In this document: positions 45,951 through 58,216 of the stretch, in pieces
Layout of the letters: every line of letters begins with the position of its first letter
Position numbering within the stretch: the stretch's first letter is position 1
Source: Inia geoffrensis
Lineage: Eukaryota; Chordata; Mammalia; Artiodactyla; Iniidae
Direction of reading: 5' to 3'
Length of the DNA: 64,000 bases
Assembly (NCBI GenBank): GCA_036417435.1
Contig: CM070905.1
Location: 25,459,592-25,523,591, forward strand
Program-made: the position numbers and the translations under genes
The notes under the pieces: model-generated
The model's database searches: none
What the model was told of the DNA's origin: nothing
What the model saw: only the letters and a program-made list of their open reading frames with translations

Positions 45951-48892
45951 ATATAGAATGGTTTAAGTGAAAGTCTCAGGAAAAATTTTCTAAGACAACA
46001 TGAATATACCTTCTCTAAGGGACTTCGGGTGTGTAATATGTACTTTGAGAAAATCTTTTAGATACAGAAATGGGTGAGTGATTTTGAATTTGTTTAAATG
46101 ACTCAAGATCTTTGGTCATCACACATGGTTTATGAATTTCCTCCTCTTTAGGGTTAATGCCATTACTAAATAAATAATTTTTAAGGGTCACAATTTAATT
46201 ATCAGCTGGTGATTGCATTTTGAAATGCTTGCTATACACAAGGACTTTTGCTTGGTGTTTAGAAATATGCAAAGATGAGTAAGAAGTTGTTTAGGGTCAA
46301 GTACGGAGCCAAACCAAGCACATAGAGATCAGGTACAGAGCAGAGGAATAGTGCAGGCGAAGTGCCTAGAATGAAGTCTTGGGGCCAGGGATGGAGAAAG
46401 AAGGAAGGGAGCCTGTCCTCTTGAGAGATTGAGAAAGTCTCCATGAGGACGTGGGGATTAAATCGACCTCAAAGGGTAGAGAGAAACAGATGGAAGCCAT
46501 CTTCCAGGCAAAAGGAGCAGTCGGTTTAAACTTTCAGAAAAGGGAAAGTCAGGGCATTGTGTGTAAGATCTATGACTGAAGAACAGTTCTGAGTTTGACA
46601 CATCACAGGGAGAGCTGGGTGACCATATGTCCCGATTTGCCCTATTGTTAATAGCACTCCTTTTACTCTGAAAATGTATTTCCCAGTGAGAGCAATAAAT
46701 TATATGGTTATCTACAAAATAAGGCTCATCAGATAATTGGCAGCCATTCGACATGGAACTTATGCCAAGTTGGTACTTCATTTGTGAGGGACTTGAGTAC
46801 ATTTGAATCTTTCTGAGTGTGGCTGTATTCTCAACACAGTCCCATTTTGTGAGGTTTCTCTGCCAGTTGTGAGTCAGCTGAGTTGTCATGTGCAAGGATA
46901 AGAAAAAAGACGATGATAAGATTATTGAAGAAATCCAGGTGAGAAATATGGGGGCTTGACTTGTGGCAGTGGAAAGAGGAGACCCATTTCCAATTGAATT
47001 GGGAACAGAAGACAGAGTGGGAGGTGAGGTGGTTGCACTGTGTGGTCTGTGTCTCTGTGTGATTTTGAAACTTCTCTGTGGCTGACACAAGGACTCTATC
47101 TAATCAGACTTGAAGAAAGAGCCCGTAGCTTTCCCTCTGGTCTGGCCTGATGGAGAGAAAGCAGTTCTTTTAAACTGCTGATGACTGCCTCTAGCCAAGT
47201 AAGGAGAAGGATATTTGGTCCTAAAATAGTAAAGTTGTGTAAAAATCAGTGTGTGGATAAAAGCAAAGGTAAGAATACATGGACAAGAAATATCTGGTAG
47301 ACTATGATTTTCAGCAACTCTGCTAACTAATTCAAATGAATTTTGATAGTGGAAATAAAAAGGCAAGCTCTTTATTAATAAAAGGCAAATCATTTCTAAA
47401 TGATTATGACTCCAACTTAAATATGTAACCACCATTACCATTATATACATTTGGACATTAGACAGATTTTATATTCTGGTAATCCTGGGCAAATTTTAGG
47501 GTAATCTTGATTTTCTCTGCTTGTCATGGTCGTGACCAAATTCAATCAATATTTTTTTCCTTATTATATATCTTGTTTTGTGCAACTTTGGGCACCTTTC
47601 ATATAAAATTAGAATAAATCAATTTTCAATTATATTGTTTCTCTTTAAAATCGTTTTTAAAAAGTCATGTATTGATTTCTTAAAGTAAGCTGCAAAGTTC
47701 TGCATTTTAGCAGTGTTCAGAATGTTATTCACAGGTAGTGGTTTTGAATCAATCAAAACTTACAATATTAATTGTAGGGTTTTTTTGTTTATTTGTTTGT
47801 TTTAAGGATGACTTCAGGTTCTCATTTTGAAAAAAAAAGCTTTTTAGTTCAAATATTGCAATCAGTTGAATGTTTTCATTGGAATTTTAGACTCACTGAG
47901 TTACTTGCTCAGTCAAGTGTATCTACAGAAAAATGCCAAGGAATGTGATGTTTTCTGCTGTCTGTTGGCCCAGATTCTGTAAAATACAGCTCCCTATATA
48001 ACCTTTGTGAGTATATACAAGCATACACATTTCACACACACCTATACATATAGCCTTGTAAAGAATTTCATGTTCTCAGGCAAGATTAAATGTCACGTGT
48101 TTCTCCTGCCAGCTGTTTTCTCTAAAATCCTCATTCACACAAATTGAATTGAAAATAGTGTTGGTAGATTGTGAGCCTGTCATAAAACCATAAAGTATTT
48201 ACATCAGCAGGCAGCTTATCACAGTAGCACTGCCCTTTCTTCAACAAAACACTTTCGCCATGCTAAAACATCCAATCACACCACAATTTATTGAACATTT
48301 GGTTATACTGCCTACTTATTGTTAAGAACGGACAATGACAAGCAAGGAATAAATAATTACATTTGGAATGAAAAAGAAAAATGTGTGTAGAAGGTAGCAA
48401 GAAAAGAGGCAATGAGTAGAGGCACCGTAGGATTATAAAATACCATAGGACTATAAAATATATGTCTCCAAAGAAGGCCCTCAAATTACTTATTTCTACT
48501 TTGCTTATTATTTTACAGTGTATTTTATATACAGAACACGCATACATTTGTAATTGCTAATACATGTAGCTTCGCACCCCTCCACCCTCATCTGCTATTT
48601 TCCCCTCCCGTACACTCTGAGAAACCATATTGCTTTCAATCTCTTTTTGTTTCTTTGTCTCCTTGATCTCATCTTCCTTCTCCTCAGCTCACCTGTGACT
48701 TTAGCCTTTCTCCCAGGCACCATTCCCTTGAAGTTGTCATGGTTCAAGTGGCTTCTGCTATAAATGCTACACTCATGCTTTTCACACTGCTTTCTTAATC
48801 CCTGCTCTTTCACGTGTACAAAGATGTGAAATTAAGCAATCCTGGAACCGAAATTGTGAAATTAAGATATCTGAAACCAAAATTTATCATAT
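45951..48892. other. Unassigned intron sequence
   Basis: Contains a 210-codon minus frame at 46458-47090 (longest chance frame in the window) with serine-rich composition and no domain. The plus strand here (for example GGACTTGACTTGTGGCAGTG-like blocks around 46950) hints at an ancient repeat I cannot name. No exon recognised. Confidence 0.45.
46613..46715. repeat. Possible MITE-like fragment
   Basis: TGGGTGACCATATGTCCCGA at one end and AATTATATGGTTATCT at the other form imperfect inverted ends around a short AT-rich core, like an old nonautonomous DNA transposon. Tentative. Confidence 0.4.
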
Positions 48893-49050
48893 TTGAAATA
48901 GACATTATTTATTGAATGCCTCGTGTGTGCCAAAAACCAGGCTAAGCTTTTTTTGTATAAACGATCTTTCATCTCTAAGAGATGAATTTTACAGAGACAG
49001 GGAAATTGTCAATAACTCTTACATTCATACTGCTACTATGAGGTAGACCT
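48893..49050 (-). repeat. Probable MIR, antisense
   Basis: ATTATTTATTGAATGCCTCG, then TGTGTGCCAAAAACCAGGCT and GAATTTTACAGAGACAGGGA follow the antisense MIR order. Diverged in the middle. Confidence 0.6.
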
Positions 49051-51360
49051 GGGATGAACCTATTCTATTTGACTACAGATCTCACACTTTTAGCAGCTAC
49101 TTTATATTTCTCCATTATGCTTAATCTGCTTAATCTTTATTTTAATTCCTCCTTTCGATCAACAGTATCTCTGTTTTTTAGAGATCCAAACGTTCAAGTT
49201 AACATAGACTTCCTCTTCCCTTTCACTCTTATTTTTTCTTTGTCAGCAAATTATATTATTCATTTGAAACTTCTCCTGGATCCATCCTTTCCTTCCCACT
49301 TCCAAGGTCAATTCCCTAGTCTTAAGTCTGGGCTTCTGTGATGATATAAGAGCTGACTGCCGGCTCTTTGCTCCTCAAGAATGTCTTCTGGATTTCTGCC
49401 ATAAAGTTAGTCCACACACTTCTTCTGCTTTGTTGTTTTTTAGATATTTTCTCAATCAACCAATTTTTATTTAGCACCTTCACTCTGCTCAGTGCTGACA
49501 GCATTGTTTGAGCTCAGTGTGGCCTCATGGAGCTTGAATTCTGGTAGATTTTAAACTGATAATTATAGAATAATTGCTCAATAAAAATTCTTATAGGTGT
49601 TATCAAAGATGCTATGAAGGTTTCTTAAACTAAAATGATCTCTTATTGACTAGCTCAAACCTAAACTTTGTCTTTCATAGCCCTTCACTTAACTGAACCC
49701 AATTTTCTTAGCAAATCAACCAACCTGTGAATTGTCCTCTAACTTACAAAACATTACAGATTCTGAACAGATATATACTCTCTCTGGACATCCAGAAAAG
49801 ATGATAAACATAATTCTTTTATGATCTTCCTGACTCTTACTGCTTGCTAGCCCCACAATGCCTGACTAAGTACATTGCAAATAGTTCTCAGCTCAAAAGG
49901 TTTTTGTCGAATTAGATGAACAGGAAAGTGGTAAACATTTTCAAGGCAATTCTGAGTCAATGTGTGCCAGAAAGTGAGTTTAAACAAAAATGGGGAAAAT
50001 AGTTTGGATGAAATGGTTCTTGTCCCATTAAGGTCTCTGTGGCCTTGATAAAGCGAGTTATCTCCTCCTCACTTGTAAAATAGGGCTTGACTAGATGGTC
50101 TATCCTCCAGCCTCACTTGGAATGTGAGAGCCTAGGGAATGTAATTGCCTCCAGGATATTTGATTTCCTCACAATTTCTCTAAAACCTTGTCTAATTCTA
50201 AGATGCTCTTGTAGAGAAAATTGCCGGCTACATAGGAAATGGTCAACCACTCAGAGATATGACCTAATTTTAAGCAAATGCACATGAAAATTATTATGCC
50301 TATGTAGAGAAGGATGCAAATGAATGCAGGAAGCATGTTAGAAGATAAATGTGCTTGAGGCAGTCATCAGTCTCATAAGCCATAATCAAGCGTGTTAACA
50401 TAGCATGATACAAACGTACGATCCAGAGTGTAAATTACTTTTCCAAAAAGCCCTATGGGGCATGTCCTCACACCATATGTTTCTTTCAGTTTTACTGAGA
50501 TATCTTAGGCAGGAAAATGAGACAGGCACTCAGTATTCAATATTCCACATTAATTTCTAAATTTCTTTCCTCTCTGGTTGAAAGAAACAGATATATAAGG
50601 TATAGCTGACCATAGACATTTCCTAGTTCATCGGATTTTGCTAGTTTAGCTAGCTTTTCTTTGGCACAGTCTACTCGTCCTTACTCCTAGTTTATCTGTC
50701 AGATTATTTTTCCCTTGCTAGAAATACACGAACCACTGGCTGGAAGACTTTAATGTGACCCCAGAGAAGTTAATGTGGAATCTCTTGTTAGAGATTGATT
50801 TTGATTTCACCTCACATTAGTGAGTTCGTTATCCCTTCTACTACCTTTTCCTTATACCTCTAGTCAGTGTAGTGTCATAAATTGCTCTGCCACAATGCCT
50901 TATGAAGAGAGAAGAAAATTATGTCTACTAAGCAGCCCTCTCATGACAAATTACAGAATGTTGGTAGCAAGAACCAGTTAAGTTCCCTTATATACATTTG
51001 AATTTTTCTCTCATTTGATTTTTTTCCCCCTAATTTCATCCTGGACCCTGAGAGAAAGCTGGTGCTTTAACGTCCTTTTGTAACTGGAAACAAAAGTTAT
51101 TTTCTTGAAAAGAAATTAATTCTAGTTTAAAACTTAATTCAAGCATGATAACCATGTAGGTTCTTTTCCTGTTGATTGAGAACCTTATAAGGCAAGAAGA
51201 GAAATACATATTTATTTTGAAAAATAAGGGCCATATTTCTAACAGGCAGAACATTTTAGGATCAGTTGTAACTGACCACAAGGTGCAATAGTTATACACT
51301 GCACACTATTTTAAGTAATACCATGAGCAGTTGAATTGTGTTCAGTCTAATTGCATGGAG
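49051..51360. other. Unassigned intron sequence
   Basis: No exon, RNA or confident repeat. A possible ancient repeat edge near 49437-49620 (CAATCAACCAATTTTTATTT, later CATGGAGCTTGAATTCTGGT). Confidence 0.45.
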
Positions 51361-51361
51361 G

Positions 51362-51560
51362 CAGCATGGAGTAGTGGTTACAAATATGGATATGGAGCCT
51401 GGCTGCTGGTGGACGAATACCGGTTCGGACAAGTGCTCTGTGTTCCATATGTGTACTATGTGCTGCATACGTTATCCTCTAAGCCTCAGCTCTCATCTGT
51501 AAAGTGGGGGTACCAACAGTATTTAGCAGACAAGATTAGACTGTTATAAAAGAGAACTGC
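51362..51560 (+). repeat. MIR SINE
   Basis: CAGCATGGAGTAGTGGTTAC opens a sense MIR, followed by GGAGCCTGGCTGCTGGTGGA, CCTCAGCTCTCATCTGTAAA and GTGGGGGTACCAACAGTATT. The centre is diverged. The 72-codon frame here is the MIR read through. Confidence 0.75.
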
Positions 51561-51884
51561 TTCCTGTAATTCTAGTGTTGGTGATGGTGGTGATGGTGAG
51601 ATAGGGATCCCTCCTTTCCTACAGCCAACCAACCTGAATGGCTTTGATGTTCTCTATCTTCTACCTTACCTACTTTCTGTGCTGATGCATTAGGGTACTT
51701 GAGACATTTTAAATTTATATTCTTGTTATACAAATCTACCCTAACTATAGCACCCTATTCTTTAAGTGTAGACCTAGCCCCAAAAAGACACTAAATGTTT
51801 CACAGTTTCATCTGCATTAATAGAGTAGAGCTTAATTATTTAATATCAATTATGATGTGATTTTGTATTAAAAGTAAAATTATA
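51561..51884. other. Unassigned intron sequence
   Basis: Short spacer with a GGTGATGGT repeat near 51580-51600. Nothing else. Confidence 0.5.
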
Positions 51885-52098
51885 ATTTTTTTTTTTTTTT
51901 TTTTTGCGGTACATGGGCCTCTCACTGTTGTGGCCCCTCCCGTTGTGGAGCACAGGCTCCGGACGCGCAGGCTCAGCAGCCATGGCTCACGGGCCCAGCC
52001 GCTCCATGGCATGTGGGATCTTCCTGGACCGGGACACGAACCCGTGTCCCCCACATCGGCAGGCGGACTCTCAACCACTGCGCCACCAGGGAAGCCCT
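51885..52098 (-). mobile_element. Young cetacean CHR SINE, antisense
   Basis: T20 run, then GCGGTACATGGGCCTCTCAC, ending CGCCACCAGGGAAGCCC. No clean target duplication: TATAATTTTT on the left against TATGACTATTTTT on the right. Body close to the other young copies. Confidence 0.93.
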
Positions 52099-52680
52099 AT
52101 GACTATTTTTATGACTGCAATACAATTCTAAGAAGAGGAGGAGAAGTTATAACACTTGCATATAAGTTTTTTTTTCCTATTCCCTACACTCTAATAATAT
52201 GTTCTATCAGAAAATACTCTTAAACTGTGTGATTCTTGAAAACTTGCTGTGTTTCTAATGTATGGTTAAAAAGCATGAACAATATATTTTCTGAAGAAAA
52301 ACAGCCTCAATTTACTGTTAGTCAATGGGAAAATGTATAGTGAAATTCACTTTAATATCATTTCTGAAACATATCTTAGATAAAGTTAAGTATATGTAAG
52401 TCATGCCATTTTTCAGTTTGAACTCCTTATATTATAAATTCCTAAAGCATGGCCTCTTTTTCACATTGTTTCACATGTCTTTCTGAGAATATTACAATAA
52501 TTTAAAGCTCTTCTATATGATCTGGTATTTTACCAAAGGGTTCTCATTCTCATCACTCCACTACTGATTTCATACTCTGTATCAGGAAGACGCAGATGCT
52601 TGCTTAGTTTAGTTCCATGTGCCATAACAACATGCTTCCCACTTAATCCTGTTAACCAAATATTTATTTTCAGTCATTTA
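52099..52680. other. Unassigned intron sequence
   Basis: AT-rich, no feature recognised. Confidence 0.5.
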
Positions 52681-52692
52681 AAAATCTGAACA

Positions 52693-52897
52693 GGGCTTCC
52701 CTGGTGGCACAGTGGTTGAGAGTCCGCCTGCCGATGCAGGGGACGCGGGTTCGTGCCCCGTTATGGGAAGATCCCACATGCCGCGGAGCGGCTGGGCCCT
52801 TGAGCCATGGCCGCTGAGCCTGCGCGTCCGGAGCCTGTGCTCCGCAACGGGAGAGGCCACAACAGTGAGAGGCCCGTGTACAGCAAAAAAAAAAAAA
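52693..52897 (+). mobile_element. Young cetacean CHR SINE
   Basis: Head GGGCTTCCCTGGTGGCACAG and A17-type tail. The duplication AAAATCTGAACA is at 52681-52692 and 52898-52909. Confidence 0.95.
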
Positions 52898-52909
52898 AAA
52901 ATCTGAACA

Positions 52910-53485
52910 AACTTCATCTCCTATTTGAAACCATTCTGACACCGTTAATTGCATTCGATTTGGGTTTTAGTTTCCCACAAGAGGTCTTACCAGATGGTCC
53001 AACAAATTCTCTTTCAGTTCTCCAGAGAAATAATTCCATTTCCTCTTTTAGTTCAGAGTTTCCTCCATTAGTGTATATTTGAGTGAAGCGCAACTTACAG
53101 ATGAACTCAGTTGCTCATTTTTCTCAATAACTTACATTCCCTTTTTCTTATCTTATTCCACAATTCCAGTATTTTGCCTTTATTCTGGAATAGTTGGTCC
53201 CCTTCAAGTCATCTCTCCCATTATTGAAATGAAATACCACATGCATCATAATGTCAAAAGAAGAGCTCTATATTTTAAAATATAATTTTATCATAACATT
53301 CTGAAATCTCAGTACCCTAGAATAGTAAAGCAAATTTGGAATTGTTAATATGTATAGAAGGAAAATTATTAATATTTATAATATTAAAATATTCTGTTTC
53401 TGTGTGGAGTGCTGATAAGCAAAAACTATTCCATTTTACATCTCAACTCAGTATATAATAAGTCATCATTTCTCAAAGTTACTTT
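52910..53485. other. Unassigned intron sequence
   Basis: No repeat family or exon recognised. Confidence 0.5.
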
Positions 53486-53500
53486 AAAAAAATGTTATTA

Positions 53501-53692
53501 AGGGGCTTCCCTGGTGGCGCAGTGGTTGAGAGTCTGCCTGCCGGTGCAGGGAGCACGGGTTCGTGCCCCGGTCCGGGAGGATCCCACATGCCATGGAGCG
53601 GCTGGGCCCGTGAGCAATGGCCGCTGAGCCTGCGCGTCCGGAGCCTGTGCTCCGCAGCGGGAGAGGCCACAACAGTGAGAGGCCTGCATACC

Positions 53693-53721
<29 letters not shown>
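53501..53721 (+). mobile_element. Young cetacean CHR SINE with long A tail
   Basis: Head AGGGGCTTCCCTGGTGGCGC, body near consensus of the young class, and about 34 uninterrupted A. The duplication AAAAAAATGTTATTA is at 53486-53500 and 53722-53736. The long pure tail suggests recent insertion. Confidence 0.95.
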
Positions 53722-53730
<9 letters not shown>

Positions 53731-53739
53731 TTATTAGGG

Positions 53740-53922
53740 TAGGGTTGCCAGATTTATTACATAAAAATACAAATGTTCAATTAAATTTGAATTTCAGATA
53801 AACAGTGAATAATTATTTTGTATAAATATGTCCTGTACAATATTTGTGACATCCTAAAATATTACTTGTTTATCTCAAATTAAAATTTAAATAGGTGTCC
53901 TATATTTTGTCAGGCAACTCTA
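53740..53922. repeat. Palindromic MITE (nonautonomous DNA transposon)
   Basis: TAGGGTTGCCAGATTTATTA at the left and TTTTGTCAGGCAACTCTA at the right are inverted copies. The arms continue inward (TTTGAATTTCAGATAAACAG against CTTGTTTATCTCAAATTAAA), so nearly the whole 183 bp folds back on itself. Family not named with certainty. Confidence 0.7.
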
Positions 53923-54147
53923 TACTAGGTTCATAAGACTAGATTTATGAGATGAATGTAAATAACAAACAAACGGTTGAAATCTTCAAATTGTTTGCTA
54001 TAAGAATTTAATACAACGTTGTATATATATTTAAGGCACAAAACTTTAATTTACAGTGCAAATATAAACTTAAATGATAAGAAAAGATATATCAAAATAA
54101 GCCAATGTTCCTTGGATATATGGCGTAAAAGTTCAATGGCTAATAAT

Positions 54148-54370
54148 TGTGGTAAACAGAATAAAGGCCTCTCAAAGATGCACACATTCTAATCACGGGA
54201 ACCTGTGAATATGTTATATTACAAGGCAAAGCGGAGTTAAGATAGCAGATGGAATTAACATTGCTAATCAACTGACCTTAAAATAGGTAGATTATCCTGG
54301 ATTATCTGAGTGGGTTCAAGCATACGTATTTAATGCATTTAGGTTGGTTGAGATTTAATGTGGACCAACA
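54148..54370 (+). repeat. MaLR-type LTR fragment
   Basis: GGCCTCTCAAAGATGCACAC, GGAACCTGTGAATATGTTAT, then ATTACAAGGCAAAGCGG and AGATTATCCTGGATTATCTG match the 5' part of an old mammalian LTR of the ERVL-MaLR (MLT1-like) kind. The 3' LTR part was not seen. Confidence 0.6.
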
Positions 54371-56103
54371 AGGTCTCTAAATCTCCCTCCACTCACTACC
54401 CACTTTCTCAATGTTTCTACTCATCTTTATTTCATAACCTAGAAACAGGTTTCACCCAAGTTCACATTCATTTATCAACTTTGAATGTGTGGTTTGCATG
54501 ATCAGGATAAATGTTTTCTCATTCTTTTATTTGGCTCCGAAAGAGTGCAGAGTCAGCATGGAAATGGCCAAGGTTTCCTATGCCTGTGTTGCAGCTGTAG
54601 ATTCTGGTGTCTGCAGTGCTGTATCACGAGCTTTGGGCATCAGGCAGAGCCACAACCTGATAAGCCAGAGCAGATACTGGATGGTAGAGTTCTGCACAGT
54701 AGTGGGCCTGATGAATACAAGCACTAAGAGGGAGGCACAAGAGGCTGGAGTGTCATGAGTTGAGGCCAAATGTTGAGGGATTGGGCATGGCCCAGATTGG
54801 CAGATAGCACTCTGTCAATCATGTTCTCCTACATTACTGCCATTAATACTAGGTTTTATTTGACCCAACCTGTTAGCTGAATAATATGGAGATCTGTACT
54901 GAGCCTATAGGTTCACCTGCACAAAGTAGCCACCAGCCACAGATGAGAATGTGATTGGCCAGGAGCTATCTTATTCCAGCTGCATATACAGTTGATCAGG
55001 CCCATCTTATTCTCTCACTTATTCTGGGAACGGGTATAGTGGCTTGGAGACCATTACGACCCATTTTCTACCTCTCTGATTTTGGAGAAGAGAAATGAAT
55101 GACTCCCAATTCTTTGCTTCTCCCATTCTCCGGTATTAGTTATTAATCCACATGGAGAAAAGTCCTTCTTTAATTTTTCACTTCTGTGGCATTATCAGGA
55201 TCCTTAATCTAGAGATTTATCTTCTTATGCTGGCTTTTTTTTTTCCTTTTCAGGATCTCAAATTTTTGTTTTAACTCAGTCTTTTCTATGTGCTCAACTT
55301 TCTTCTAGATCCAACCCCACATGTGATCTTGCCACCAGTTTCTTTCCCATTTATTTCTTCCTTGGCCTTGTTGGCATTCTTATGTATTTTTTTAACTCAC
55401 AGCCAAAGCTGAGAAATTTCCCATTGGGATATCCCATTCCATGAACACTTAAAGTTTTACTACATTGGCTGAAAATTATTTCTCTTATTAATTATCCACA
55501 TTCTTTTGAAGGTTTTCTAAATTCACATTTGTATATTCCTTGGCCTTTGCCCACATTTAATTTCCCACTCTTCCTCGAATCTGATCCTATAACACACAGT
55601 TAACACAGTTGTCCATTGAGGCATTTATTGTTCATCTTGATACTCCTGTGGTGGCCTTATGGGAACTTTCCCTCAACGGGATAAAAGGCATACCACATAG
55701 AGCCATTCTCATCACAATCCACTTGGAGGAAAGAAAGATTCCACAAATATTTGTCTGGTCGTCTATGGATTTGTCCATTCTAAAATTCTCAAGGAGAAGT
55801 CTTGCTAAGACCACTTAATTCAAATCCGCTTTCCCGTCATCATGTCAAAGTTCATTGTGTACATCATTGACTACTGGAATTTAACATTGGATAAACCAGG
55901 AAGTGGTGGGTGGTCATATTGTAGCAGACTTGAATGGACAGCACAGCCCTGAAATAAATACTAAGTTTTCCACTGAGCTTGCCTTTAGTGACACCTGAGT
56001 CTCCCTATATCCATAGAGACCATGGCAGCTCCTACGGGCAGTGTTGATCTTCCCATGCCCCACGCCCTAACCAAGGAGGACTGCTTGTGGGTGTCTCCAT
56101 AGG
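54371..56103. other. Unassigned, repeat-like region
   Basis: Overlapping frames at 54485-54769 on both strands and 55609-55818 have no recognised domain. The region follows a MaLR LTR and might be decayed internal sequence of that element, but nothing in the translations proves it. Confidence 0.35.
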
Positions 56104-56114
56104 AAAAAAGGGGA

Positions 56115-56322
56115 GGGCTTCCCTGGTGGCGCAGTGGTTGAGAGTCCGCCTGCCGATGCAGGGGATACGGGTTCGTGCCCCGGTCTGGGAAGATCCCACA
56201 TGCCGCGGAGCGGCTGGGCCCGTGAGCCATGGCCGCTGAGCCTGCGCGTCCGGAGCCTGTGCTCCGCAACGGGAGAGGCCACAACAGTGAGAGGCCCGCA
56301 TACCGCAAAAAAAAAAAAAAAA
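56115..56322 (+). mobile_element. Young cetacean CHR SINE
   Basis: Head GGGCTTCCCTGGTGGCGCAG, closest to the consensus among copies here, with an A-rich tail. Flanked by AAAAAAGGGGA (left) and AAAAAAGGGGG (right), an A/G-rich duplication whose exact limits cannot be fixed. Antisense frames over 56032-56411 are SINE translations. Confidence 0.94.
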
Positions 56323-56329
56323 AAAAAAG

Positions 56330-57658
56330 GGGGAATTTTCTCAATATGTTGACATGTATGAATTTTAAGAATATCTCTATATGGCTTTTTACCTGTTTCC
56401 TTCATCAACACTCTTCAACCATAGCTATGTAAGAGGTTCAGGTTTGGAGGATATGATACTAATGAGTCCAAGGCCACAGGCTAAATCTCAGATTAGACTC
56501 TAATGAAGATTCTCAAGGTAGTCATGTCTAAAGACTGGCTGCAAACTTTGGTCAAAATATTTCGTAAATATGTATCAATGTGAAAAAGGGGACAGTGAAG
56601 AAGTATGTACAAATCAGTGTCAGCATTGCGAGATATCTTAAAACTCACTGAATTCAATTGCCCAAGAATTGATGCCAACCAATGTATGTCCACCTGATGT
56701 CTGGACACCTCCGGTGACTACAAGCTCCTTATCTTCCAAGCTAATTTATAGCAATTGTCAGTGATGACTCTAATCCTTTCCTTAGGTTGAGTTAAAATTT
56801 ATCTCTATTTAACTTATACTGATGGGATTATAAAACTTTAAGAGTAATTCCCCATCTTCCACCTGGCAATCAATTAATCCTTTACATATCGGAGGACAGC
56901 CACCACAATTATTTTGAATTTTGGTTTTATTTTAAATGTGTTTATTTCCTTCAAAAGTCCTTCATATATATTCTGGTTTTTCCAATTTCACATGTTCAGT
57001 AAGTCCCTTTTGAAAATTTTTTGACAAGAATGACACACAGTATGCCAGCAGAGATCAGAATAGCACAGGTCACTTATATCAGGGAACTCTATTCCATAGA
57101 TTTCTTAATGAATACTCAGATCACATCAGCTTTCATCTGGAAGCTGTATAAACTCTTGAATCAAATTGAGCTTATTTTCAACTAGAACCCATGTCTTTTT
57201 TAAGTGTATTGCTGCTGACCCATGGATAGTGTCCACTGCCATTTGCATAGTCTTTTCCTGCTTTTAAAGTGCTTCTGTATATCTTAGGAAAGAGTGTAGA
57301 AGGGCTCCTGCTTTCTGCCAAACAGGTTGGGCAGCAATAGATAAATATGTGCTGCTGTGGTGGCTTTGTGATTGTGTTGGGAGTGTTTTATCTGTTTCCT
57401 TCTTCTGGCCAGGGGACTTCAGTGTTGCTACATCTGAAATCTGAATTTTCAGATGATTTCCCCTTTCTTTTTTGTAACCTGTGTGTGTGTGTGTGTGTGT
57501 GTGTGTTAAAGCTTTCTATTTCGGTCTTGTCTGAATAACAAAAAAGGGAATAATTGTCCCATTTTTCCTGGTTTTATTTGCACTCATTAATCTCTAATCT
57601 TCATCTGTGATATCATGACAATTTTATTATATTTATCAACTATATCTTATGTGTAGAT
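56330..57658. other. Unassigned intron sequence
   Basis: 1.3 kb without a recognised exon or repeat family apart from the GT microsatellite. Confidence 0.45.
57480..57506 (+). repeat. (GT)13 microsatellite
   Basis: Uninterrupted GT dinucleotide run of about 27 bp; likely polymorphic in length. Confidence 0.95.
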
Positions 57659-57668
57659 GGGTCTGTGG

Positions 57669-57879
57669 TTTTTGTTTTTGTTTTTTTGCGGTACGTGGGC
57701 CTCTCACTGTTGTGGCCTCTCCCGTTGCGGAGCACAGGCTCTGGAAGCGCAGGCTCAGCGGCCATGGCTCACGGGCCCAGCCGCTCCGCAGCATGTGGGA
57801 TCTTCCCGGACCGGGGCACGAACCCTCATCCCCTGCATCAGCAGGCGGACCCTCAACCACTGCGCCACCAGGGAAGCCC
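57669..57879 (-). mobile_element. Young cetacean CHR SINE, antisense
   Basis: Begins TTTTTGTTTTTGTTTTTTTG (tail complement), then CGGTACGTGGGCCTCTCACT, and ends CCACCAGGGAAGCCC. The duplication GGGTCTGTGG is at 57659-57668 and 57880-57889. Confidence 0.95.
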
Positions 57880-57949
57880 GGGTCTGTGGGATTTTAAGAT
57901 GTTTTCCTCTTCCCAAATGTTTCCTCTTTGAATGTCTCCCATGATGAGG

Positions 57950-58216
57950 CACTACAGCATGATGGTTTGTGGTGTGAACTGTGGAGTTAGATGATCCTGA
58001 TTTTAAATACTATCCCCACCATTTGCCAGCTGTGAAATTTTTAGCAAGTGACTTAAATCAATTAAATTTAAACACAACTGAAAACAATCTGCATGTTGAA
58101 GGCAATAATTACCCACCTTAGAGGGACATTGAAACATTGAATTAGATATCTTTCAAGTGCCTAGGAAATAGAAGGCACTCAATGAATGGCAATAATACTT
58201 ACTGTTATTATTACTT
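57950..58216 (+). repeat. MIR SINE
   Basis: Sense MIR order: GTGAACTGTGGAGTTAGATG, CACCATTTGCCAGCTGTGAA, AATAATTACCCACCTTAGAG, AAGGCACTCAATGAATGGCA and a final TTATTATTAC. Full length with a diverged middle. Confidence 0.75.

Noticed and set aside
46458..47090. A 210-codon open frame on the minus strand, the longest frame outside the GRM8 exon
   Set aside because: No domain, signal peptide or repeat structure, serine-rich chance composition, no splice or promoter context, and the plus strand looks like old repeat. Treated as spurious.
54485..54769. Overlapping plus and minus frames of 63-89 codons, considered as a processed pseudogene
   Set aside because: I recognised no parent gene, and no poly(A) or target duplication was seen.
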